Shown: one piece after another, positions 1 through 5,123 of the stretch
How positions within the stretch are numbered: the first letter of the stretch is position 1
Layout: each line of letters opens with the position of its first letter
Assembly (NCBI GenBank): GCA_030597435.1
Contig: JAUVRV010000231.1
Location: 1 to 5,468, forward strand
Source of the DNA: Gemmatimonadales bacterium
Lineage (GTDB): Bacteria; Gemmatimonadota; Gemmatimonadetes; Gemmatimonadales; GWC2-71-9
Direction of reading: 5' to 3'
Length of the DNA stretch: 5,468 bases
The notes under the pieces: model-generated
Told to the model about the DNA's origin: nothing
Databases searched by the model: none
The model's input: only the letters and a program-made list of their open reading frames with translations
Position numbers and translations under genes: made by a program

Positions 1-753
1 AGCCGCATCGACCTGCAACGCTGGGCTCCGGGACGCGGGTCGCTACACACGAGGATAACCGTGTACGATCACATCCCCTGGATCGACATGGTCAACGATG
101 CAGAGGCCGTTGGGGGACACATTGGCTATCGCTTTGACTTCGACGTGAAGGAGCCATCGATCTCATGGGAGGTACCGGTTGGGTATGACCAATCTGCACC
201 TCCGATCGAGGTGCTACAGCATTTACGTTGGATTCGATTGGCCGGACGCGAGGATGCCATGCTATTTCGGGGTATGGATTCCCCGATTGCAGAGGTAGAG
301 TCCAACGGCTCAATTCTCAGCCATGCAACGGCTGGTCAGTCACGATACCGCTGCGACGCACACTCCCGTTATGAAGGCCAGGATTCCCCGTGGATATTCG
401 GTTGGAACACTGAGTCTTTCTTGACCGCCCGAGTCGAGCCCCAGGATACCGGGCGCCTGCCGACGTTTGGGAACATCTTCGACATCGACCGTGTAGGGAT
501 TGCGGTTCTCGGGATCATGACCGCATACAACCACGACGGCATCATCGTCTATCTCCAGGAGCTACTCGGCGTTGGCCGACAAGTGTCAGTAAGACCAGGT
601 CTCGTCCGGTTTGCTGACGCCCGCCTCGTAGACTACCTGGAACGCGATAAGGGTGAACCACTCCAGCTCACGGATGATGGAGTGATGGTACCTGTTCGAG
701 GGCGTGGTGTGACTGCCGTGAGATTGTCCGGACTGGAACTCAATAACACGTAG
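1..753 (+). CDS. C-terminal part of a probable family 38 glycoside hydrolase (alpha-mannosidase-like), 5' end outside the window
   Basis: The frame that ends with TAG at 751-753 has no stop back to base 1, giving 250 residues. The GTG at 61 is therefore probably an internal valine and not the start. The segment begins with RITVYDHIPWIDMVND (residues 18-33), which looks like the 'strand of aglycone-side beta-sandwich' phrase 'R-I-T-x-Y-D-x-x-x-x-x-D' in the C-terminal region of GH38 enzymes. It ends with a DGIIVYLQEL strand, then DYLERDKGEPLQL and a final beta strand VTAVRLSGL, the usual ending of that family. The GH38 catalytic (beta/alpha)7 domain and its nucleophile Asp would lie upstream and cannot be seen. 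If correct, the enzyme hydrolyses alpha-mannosides or related glycans. The assignment is from remembered family patterns and is moderately sure; another beta-sandwich carbohydrate-active enzyme is the main alternative. No signal peptide can be judged. It is probably not in the same operon as the next gene, given the 99-base gap. Confidence 0.6.
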   Translation, partial: SRIDLQRWAPGRGSLHTRITVYDHIPWIDMVNDAEAVGGHIGYRFDFDVKEPSISWEVPVGYDQSAPPIEVLQHLRWIRLAGREDAMLFRGMDSPIAEVESNGSILSHATAGQSRYRCDAHSRYEGQDSPWIFGWNTESFLTARVEPQDTGRLPTFGNIFDIDRVGIAVLGIMTAYNHDGIIVYLQELLGVGRQVSVRPGLVRFADARLVDYLERDKGEPLQLTDDGVMVPVRGRGVTAVRLSGLELNNT

Positions 754-784
754 GTCGCGTTCCCAATACTGGATCAGCGGGGTG

Positions 785-834
785 ACCTAGGTGTAACCGA
801 CACGGAACCTCGCACTAGTGCGTCGATTGACGCA
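785..834. promoter_or_regulatory. Palindrome cluster upstream of the MoxR/VWA operon
   Basis: The 99 bases between the two plus-strand genes hold three dyads: the perfect 8-base palindrome ACCTAGGT at 785-792, the perfect 12-base palindrome CGCACTAGTGCG at 811-822, and the inverted repeat TGCGTC-GATT-GACGCA at 819-834, which is followed by TTT. The last two overlap by four bases, so as RNA they could not both form fully. The hairpin might be a weak terminator for the glycosidase gene, and the palindromes could be operators for the ATPase gene that starts 19 bases further on. No convincing sigma-70 promoter is seen here. The dyads are seen directly; any role is inference. Confidence 0.4.
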
Positions 835-844
835 TTTCACGAAC

Positions 845-850
845 GAGGAG
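845..850 (+). promoter_or_regulatory. Ribosome binding site of the MoxR-type ATPase gene
   Basis: GAGGAG lies just before the ATG at 853. The spacing is tight (2 bases from the end of the motif, 4 from the GAGG core), but this is the strongest Shine-Dalgarno match nearby and supports the chosen start. Confidence 0.6.
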
Positions 851-852
851 CA

Positions 853-2331
853 ATGACTTCACTGCCAACGACTCTAGGTGAGTTGAAACAGACAGAGTGG
901 GGAAACCCAAAGAGGCACCTGTGCTCAGTCAAGGATGAGATGCGTCACAACCTCATCTCCATGCTGGAACAGGGAAAAGAAGTGTTCCCCGGCATTGTCG
1001 GGTACGACGATTCCGTAGTGCCGCAAGTGATCAACGCAATCCTCGCGCGACACAACTTCATTCTCCTGGGGTTGAGAGGACAGGCCAAGAGCCGAATCCT
1101 GCGATCACTCGTTACCCTGCTCGATTCCGAGTTGCCGATCCTGGCAGGCAGTGAGGTCAACGACAATCCGTTTCGTCCGATCTCCAAGTACGGCAGACAT
1201 CTCTTGGAAGAGCACGGTGATGCGACTCCGATTGAGTGGGTGCCCCGCGACGCCCGTTTTGTCGAAAAGCTGGCCACACCAGACGTGACCGTCGCGGATA
1301 TCATTGGCGATCTCGATCCAATCAAGGCAGCTCGTGGCGGTCACATTCTTTCGGACGAGTTGACCATCCACTTCGGCCTGCTACCTAGGAGCAATCGCGG
1401 GATTTTCACCATAAACGAACTGCCGGACTTGGCCGGCAAGATCCAAGTGGCGCTCTTCAACATCATGCAGGAAGGTGACGTACAAGTTAAGGGGTATCCT
1501 GTACGTTTGCCCCTGGACGTTGTAATGGTCTTCTCTGCCAATCCTGAGGACTACACGGCACGTGGCAAGATCATCACTCCCCTCAAAGACCGAATCGGGA
1601 GCGAAATTGCCACTCACTACCCTGCAACGATCGAACACGGGATGGAGATCACACGGCAGGAGGCGTGGCTGGAGCGCAACGGTAGGCCATTAACGATGCC
1701 CGATTTCATCGAGGAGATGATCGAACACATCGCGTTCATTGCCCGCGGTGACAAACGCATCGACGGCAGATCCGGTGTGAGTCAACGCCTGCCCATCAGC
1801 GTTGTAGAACAGGTTGTTTCAAACGCCGAGCAGCGTGTGATACTGTCTAAGGAGAAGCGCGTAGTGCCGCGAGTATCGGATATCTTTGCCGCTCTCCCGG
1901 CAATAACCGGTAAGATCGAACTCGAGTATGAAGGTGAACTCCAGGGAACAGAAAACATCGCTACAGACCTCGTGGTTCGCGCCGCCGGCATCACCTTCGG
2001 CGCGCGCGCCGGAGGAGCTGATTGTGACGTGGTGATAGAGTGGTTTGAGAACGGCGGCGCATTGAAGATCTCGAGCAACGAACGCTCAGATGTGTGCGTC
2101 AAGGGGTTTTCCGCCGTCGATGGCCTGTTGGACTTGGTGCAGACACTCGGTTTGGCAGGAGCGAAGGACCCGGCAACCATGGTAGCAGCTTGCGAACTCA
2201 TACTCGAGGGCCTGGTCGCGCAGAAGAGAATCTCTCGATCTGAGGAACTCGGATACTCGAAGGCTCAGCACGAACGGCGACAAGGACCGGGCAAGGGACA
2301 GGATGGAATGGGTCCGTGGATGCTTGCGTAG
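853..2331 (+). CDS. MoxR-family AAA+ ATPase (magnesium chelatase subunit I-like; Rv0958 type)
   Basis: A cytoplasmic 492-residue AAA+ ATPase. Visible motifs in order: Walker A G73-LRGQAK-S80; conserved block EKLATPDVTVADIIGDLDP (138-156); a Walker B of the form GIFTINE (183-189), with Asn in place of the usual Asp before the catalytic Glu; sensor 1 VVMVFSANPEDY (223-234); an arginine-finger candidate R247 in TPLKDR; and a sensor 2 arginine candidate R312 in GVSQRLP. About 180 further residues follow, rich in helices and with a charged tail. MoxR ATPases use ATP to remodel or mature partner proteins, usually with a VWA-domain partner. The next gene, one base downstream, encodes such a protein, so this is a MoxR/VWA pair like mycobacterial Rv0958/Rv0959. 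Annotations as 'magnesium chelatase' reflect fold similarity only; no tetrapyrrole genes are seen. The substrate is unknown. Length is near that of the family, and start ATG 853 has a Shine-Dalgarno match. Confidence 0.9.
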   Translation: MTSLPTTLGELKQTEWGNPKRHLCSVKDEMRHNLISMLEQGKEVFPGIVGYDDSVVPQVINAILARHNFILLGLRGQAKSRILRSLVTLLDSELPILAGSEVNDNPFRPISKYGRHLLEEHGDATPIEWVPRDARFVEKLATPDVTVADIIGDLDPIKAARGGHILSDELTIHFGLLPRSNRGIFTINELPDLAGKIQVALFNIMQEGDVQVKGYPVRLPLDVVMVFSANPEDYTARGKIITPLKDRIGSEIATHYPATIEHGMEITRQEAWLERNGRPLTMPDFIEEMIEHIAFIARGDKRIDGRSGVSQRLPISVVEQVVSNAEQRVILSKEKRVVPRVSDIFAALPAITGKIELEYEGELQGTENIATDLVVRAAGITFGARAGGADCDVVIEWFENGGALKISSNERSDVCVKGFSAVDGLLDLVQTLGLAGAKDPATMVAACELILEGLVAQKRISRSEELGYSKAQHERRQGPGKGQDGMGPWMLA

Positions 2332-2332
2332 A

Positions 2333-3631
2333 ATGAAATACACCACTTACTCGAAGTACCGTCCTGAACTCATCGATGCTCTGAACATCGAAGACCTGCT
2401 GGATGAGCTGAGCGATTTCTTGCTCAAGTCCGGGTTCGCGGGAGGTCCGTGGCAGCACCCGTTCTGGAGCGACCTCTACGAGGACGAGGGCGACAGGTCA
2501 CTGGATTCTCTCAAACAGGCGATCTTGCAGAAACTCATAGAGTCGGGCAAGCTCACCCCAGAGATGCTGCAGGTGCTGCGTGGGGAGTCTACTGGCGATC
2601 CCGAACGCGACGCCGAAATCCAGCGAGAACTGGCCGACCTGTTGGACCAGATTGTCCAGAAACTGATTGACGAGGGGTATCTCAGCGCCGAACAGCTCCC
2701 ACAAATGCCGGGGGGGCACGAGGAGATTCTCGATGCCGACGGCCAGGCCCAATCGGCAGCGCAGCAAGTTCAATTCAATCTCACGGGCAAGGGCATCGAT
2801 TTCCTCGGGTACCGTGCATTGAAGCACTTATTGGGTAGCGTCGGGAGATCGAGTTTTGGCAGCCACGAGACTGCCCACCTGTCCACGGGTATCGAAGCGG
2901 ACGCCGTATCAAAACCATACGAGTTCGGCGACACCTTGAACTTGGATGTCAACGCAACCTTGCGTCGTGCCATGGCACGCGGTGGGCTAAAGGTTCCAAT
3001 CGACGTCGACTACAAAGACTTGATGGTCAGCCAGTCGGATTACCGATCCAGTGCCGCGACCGTGCTGATGCTTGACTGCTCGCACTCGATGATTCTCTAT
3101 GGCGAAGACAGATTCACGCCGGCAAAGAAAGTTGCGCTGGCACTGACCCACTTGATCCGCACGCAATTTCCCGGCGATACAGTCCGCATCGTGCTATTCC
3201 ACGACAGTGCGGAGGAGATCCCCCTTGCCAAACTCGCACACGCACAAGTAGGACCGTATCACACGAATACAGCGGAGGGCCTCAAGCTGTCGCGCCGCAT
3301 CCTGCAGGCGCAGAAGAAGGACATGCGGCAAATAATCATGATCACCGACGGCAAGCCTTCGGCTCTCACGATGCCCGACGGACGCGTCTACATCAACTCA
3401 ATGGGCCTCGATCCGTACATCATCAAACAGACCTATCGCGAGGTGTCCACCTGCAAGCGCGCCGGTATCATGATCAACACTTTCATGCTGGCAAGAGAGC
3501 GCGCGCTGATAGAGTTCATCAAGCATGTGTGTGAGATATCGCGCGGCAAGGCGTATTTCACCAGCAGCATCACGTTGGGTCAGTACATCTTGATGGACTT
3601 CATGAAGCGAAAGACAAGGCGGGTGAGGTGA
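2333..3631 (+). CDS. VWA-domain protein, partner of the MoxR ATPase (Rv0959 type)
   Basis: A 432-residue cytoplasmic protein. The N-terminal two thirds are mostly helical and acidic, with a conserved stretch around FNLTGKGIDFLGYRALKHLL (residues 148-167). This is followed by a von Willebrand factor A domain from about residue 242. The metal-ion-dependent adhesion site is complete: D248-C-S250-H-S252, a Thr at 311 or 313 in HTNTAEGL, and D339 in MITDGKPSAL. The domain can thus bind a divalent metal and a ligand. No signal peptide or membrane segment is present. By family precedent it is the adaptor that links the upstream ATPase to its substrate. I chose ATG 2333 (MKYTTYSKY) because it follows the upstream stop by one base and fits the remembered family start. 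An in-frame ATG at 2303 adds ten residues, overlaps the ATPase gene and has AAGGG at 2293-2297 as a possible ribosome site, so it remains possible. Confidence 0.9.
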   Translation: MKYTTYSKYRPELIDALNIEDLLDELSDFLLKSGFAGGPWQHPFWSDLYEDEGDRSLDSLKQAILQKLIESGKLTPEMLQVLRGESTGDPERDAEIQRELADLLDQIVQKLIDEGYLSAEQLPQMPGGHEEILDADGQAQSAAQQVQFNLTGKGIDFLGYRALKHLLGSVGRSSFGSHETAHLSTGIEADAVSKPYEFGDTLNLDVNATLRRAMARGGLKVPIDVDYKDLMVSQSDYRSSAATVLMLDCSHSMILYGEDRFTPAKKVALALTHLIRTQFPGDTVRIVLFHDSAEEIPLAKLAHAQVGPYHTNTAEGLKLSRRILQAQKKDMRQIIMITDGKPSALTMPDGRVYINSMGLDPYIIKQTYREVSTCKRAGIMINTFMLARERALIEFIKHVCEISRGKAYFTSSITLGQYILMDFMKRKTRRVR

Positions 3632-3646
3632 CTCAACCCTGAGTTT
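3631..3646 (+). terminator. Possible weak terminator hairpin after the VWA gene
   Basis: ACTCA-ACCC-TGAGT forms a 5-base-pair stem with a 4-base loop, starting on the last base of the stop codon and followed by TT and, a few bases on, CTTTTCC. The stem is short and the T-run is interrupted, so termination would be weak. It lies in the 39-base gap between two convergent genes, where a terminator is expected. Confidence 0.3.
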
Positions 3647-3670
3647 CGTGCTTTTCCGCTGCGCACCGGC

Positions 3671-3910
3671 TCAACAGCTCTCTCTCAAATGTGAAAACGC
3701 CGATCCATCCTCAAACATCTGGTCATCGAGCCAGCGGTCAATGACGCTTCTGCGGAATCGCCATTCCTTGCCAAGTTTGGCAGCGGGTATGCGCTTTTCT
3801 TGTGCCCATTTGTAGATCGTCTGCGGTTTGAGACGCAGGTAGGACGCGACTTCCTCTATGGTGAGGATCTCGTTATCGAGATACGGACTGCCCTGCCTCC
3901 GATCGTTCAC
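3671..3910 (-). CDS. Excisionase-family helix-turn-helix DNA-binding protein (MerR-like, HTH_17 type)
   Basis: A 79-residue protein with one recognisable domain. Residues 16-62 read LTIEEVASYLRLKPQTIYKW... then IPAAKLGKEWRFRRSVIDRWL, the standard pattern of the short 'excisionase family' DNA-binding domain: helix-turn-helix, a beta-wing with K-x-G-x-x-W-R-F, and a closing helix. It should bind DNA, but there is no ligand or catalytic domain. The name of the family does not make it a phage excisionase; no integrase or attachment site is visible. It starts with GTG at 3910, and that GTG shares bases with the TGA stop of the upstream membrane-protein gene (GTGA overlap at 3907-3910). The two are therefore translationally coupled, and this protein probably works with the membrane protein or regulates their shared promoter. 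The short tail ends in Cys. Confidence 0.85.
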   Translation of the reverse strand: MNDRRQGSPYLDNEILTIEEVASYLRLKPQTIYKWAQEKRIPAAKLGKEWRFRRSVIDRWLDDQMFEDGSAFSHLRESC

Positions 3911-4722
3911 CTTGCCGAGCTTCCCTCTCCCGAGTCTGTCGGAGTCAGCAAGTCCTCGATGACGCTAGTGCCGGAGGGATCTCGAGTCTCTTCACTCGAT
4001 TGGTCCTCACCCTTGAGCAACTTGTTCACCGAGTAGACGACTGCGGTGTAAAAGTTCCCTTCGTAACTGCGGAACACTCGGAACGGCTCACCACGATCAC
4101 CCAGAAAGGGTCTCAGGTTCCAAGCCATCTGGATTCCCACGAACGCAAACAACACGGCCCAGACCCGCATGATGGTGAGTGCCTTTCTGGGATACACACC
4201 GCGCTTCTCGCACACGACCGACAGCCCCTCGTGCAACGCGTACATGCCGAACAGCCCGGCCACCAGCACGGCCGACACATGGAGCAACTGAAGGAAGTAG
4301 TAGTTGGCTCCAGCAATCAGAAAGAAGACGGTTACGGGCACGAATGCAGCGAGCAAGATCGCGGTCAATGACAGCGCCGCTAGCACGAGCACGAGAACCT
4401 GTGCGAGACGCAAGCGCGAACCGACCAGGATTTGCACAACGTAGAACGCAGGGAAACAGATGACGAGCGTTGCCAACACGAGCACAGGAAGCTTGATCCC
4501 GGCCGAGAGCGCCTGCTGAACTCCAACGTAGGCACCAGCGGCCACACCGTAGAAGACCATGAGAAGGATCAGGGTACCCAGGGCGTACCTTAGCTTCCGC
4601 GGGATATCGATGTCCTCCACGACCTCATTGAACAGCCGTTCCCGGTCCGAGAGAAGATTGGTCACAAACTCCTGATAACTTGGCGCTCCCCGCGTGCTCG
4701 ACCTATCGCTCGTCTCGGGCAT
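3907..4722 (-). CDS. Polytopic membrane protein of unknown function, coupled to an HTH protein
   Basis: About 271 residues. A polar N-terminal segment of about 43 residues is followed by roughly five or six hydrophobic helices (approximate residues 45-68, 77-100, 107-126, 129-145, 146-165 and 184-202). A conserved-looking motif follows: W-N-L-R-P-F-L-G (201-208), then P-F-R-V-F-R and G-N-F-Y-T-A-V. A hydrophilic Ser/Glu/Asp-rich tail closes the protein. It should sit in the cytoplasmic membrane. I recall similar W-x-L-R-P-F-x-G ... N-F-Y proteins in diverse bacteria, some labelled 'actin-binding WH2 domain' by automatic annotation; that label is not evidence of function, and I do not know what the protein does. 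Start choice: GGAGG at 4729-4733 lies 6 bases before ATG 4722 and 3 before ATG 4725, so 4722 is preferred. A TTG at 4743 would place the ribosome site inside the gene. The HTH gene follows with a GTGA overlap. Confidence 0.8.
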   Translation of the reverse strand: MPETSDRSSTRGAPSYQEFVTNLLSDRERLFNEVVEDIDIPRKLRYALGTLILLMVFYGVAAGAYVGVQQALSAGIKLPVLVLATLVICFPAFYVVQILVGSRLRLAQVLVLVLAALSLTAILLAAFVPVTVFFLIAGANYYFLQLLHVSAVLVAGLFGMYALHEGLSVVCEKRGVYPRKALTIMRVWAVLFAFVGIQMAWNLRPFLGDRGEPFRVFRSYEGNFYTAVVYSVNKLLKGEDQSSEETRDPSGTSVIEDLLTPTDSGEGSSAR

Positions 4723-4727
4723 CATGA

Positions 4728-4733
4728 CCCTCC
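4728..4733 (-). promoter_or_regulatory. Ribosome binding site deciding the start of the membrane-protein gene
   Basis: On the minus strand this reads GGAGGG, a near-perfect Shine-Dalgarno. Its spacing favours the ATG at 4722 (6 bases from GGAGG) over the adjacent ATG at 4725 and rules against the upstream TTG at 4743, which would put the site inside the coding sequence. Confidence 0.6.
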
Positions 4734-4760
4734 GGCTGGACAATCCGCAATCGATGCTAT

Positions 4761-4788
4761 TTGATCGTGTATAGTATTGTTTTATACT
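4761..4788 (+). promoter_or_regulatory. Candidate sigma-70 promoter facing the 2-oxoglutarate decarboxylase gene
   Basis: TTGATC (4761-4766; 4 of 6 consensus) and TATACT (4783-4788; 5 of 6) are 16 bases apart. A transcript from here would run about 330 bases, antisense to the DinB-like remnant, before reaching the GTG at 5124. It is the best promoter-like sequence upstream of that gene; I found no better one in 5040-5123. It interlocks with the minus-strand candidate promoter, so the two could not be occupied at once. Confidence 0.4.
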
Positions 4789-4799
4789 GTTTAATGCAA
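4771..4799 (-). promoter_or_regulatory. Candidate sigma-70 promoter for the membrane protein/HTH operon
   Basis: On the minus strand TTGCAT (4799-4794) and TACTAT (4776-4771) are separated by 17 bases, in an AT-rich patch that contrasts with the GC-rich surroundings. Transcription would start near 4763, giving a leader of about 40 bases before ATG 4722. The -35 box matches 3 of 6 consensus bases and the -10 box 4 of 6. The site overlaps a candidate promoter on the other strand and contains the inverted repeat AGTAT-N6-ATACT (4773-4788). Confidence 0.45.
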
Positions 4800-4830
4800 C
4801 TTACTGGCAACCAGAGAGACGTCGGACGGC

Positions 4831-5041
4831 TCAGGCGTCGTCGCCCGAGGGGCCGTACACACCCGGCAACTTCAAACCGGCCTGTCGCATCAGGACCGTC
4901 ATCTGGCCGCTGTGGTGGATCCGGCACTGGCCTCGGCCAGACTCCGCGCCGCGTGCACATAGGCCTCGCGCACAGCCTGCGCGGTAGCCGGTCGGGCAAC
5001 TACCTTTCCGGGACCATCGAAGCGGAGACCTGTTTTTCTCG
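4831..5041 (-). pseudogene. Remnant of a DinB-family gene (N-terminal half and middle missing)
   Basis: Two pieces in different frames. The downstream piece (4917-4831) reads HHSGQMTVLMRQAGLKLPGV then YGPSGDDA and a TGA stop at 4833-4831. This is the typical C-terminus of DinB-like four-helix-bundle proteins, including the H-H-x-G-Q metal-ligand motif. The upstream piece (about 5041-4925, another frame) reads FDGPGKVVARPATAQAVREA and then YVHAARSLAEAS, resembling the helix before the last one in this family. The two abut with no room for the roughly 40-50 residues that normally separate them, and no N-terminal helix with the first metal histidine is present. Intact DinB proteins are about 150-180 residues; only about 70 remain here. 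The upstream boundary is approximate. The reading rests on recalled family patterns. The pieces are seen; the decay is inferred, and a local assembly error would look the same. Confidence 0.6.
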
Positions 5042-5123
5042 CAACTCGACTTGGCTCACCGCCCTCCCTATTTTCACTCACTCAAGTGTGTTGGCCTCCA
5101 AGTTGTGAGAGCAGGTAACCATC

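Noticed and set aside
61..753. GTG at 61 with GAGG at 51-54 as a true gene start
   Set aside because: The frame is open to base 1 and the upstream residues fit the same domain; GAGG alone is too short to outweigh that.
735..761. ECF-type promoter (GGAAC at 735-739 with GTT at 759-761; a second GGAACC at 804-809)
   Set aside because: The first has a spacer about two bases longer than usual and the second has no matching -10; either could be chance.
945..1638. Minus-strand open frames opposite the ATPase gene
   Set aside because: They lie wholly within a gene with clear AAA+ motifs, are compositionally odd, and have no recognisable domain: antisense shadows.
853..3631. Magnesium chelatase (ChlI/ChlD) for chlorophyll or cobalamin synthesis
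   Set aside because: The ATPase and VWA folds are shared, but the detailed motifs fit the Rv0958/Rv0959-like pair and there is no tetrapyrrole gene nearby.
3671..3910. Prophage or integrative element marked by an excisionase
   Set aside because: The HTH_17 domain is common in ordinary regulators; no integrase, attachment-site repeats or phage genes are visible, and the gene is coupled to a membrane protein.
3800..4463. Plus-strand open frames opposite the HTH and membrane-protein genes
   Set aside because: They are antisense to coherent proteins on the minus strand; the products are rich in Arg, His, Pro and Thr with no family pattern.
3907..4743. TTG at 4743 as the start of the membrane protein
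   Set aside because: It would place the strong GGAGGG ribosome site inside the coding sequence; ATG 4722 (or 4725) follows that site.
4761..5108. Plus-strand open frame of 115 codons in the gap before KGD
   Set aside because: The product is Arg-rich low-quality sequence antisense to the DinB-like remnant, its start overlaps the promoter patch and no ribosome site is seen.
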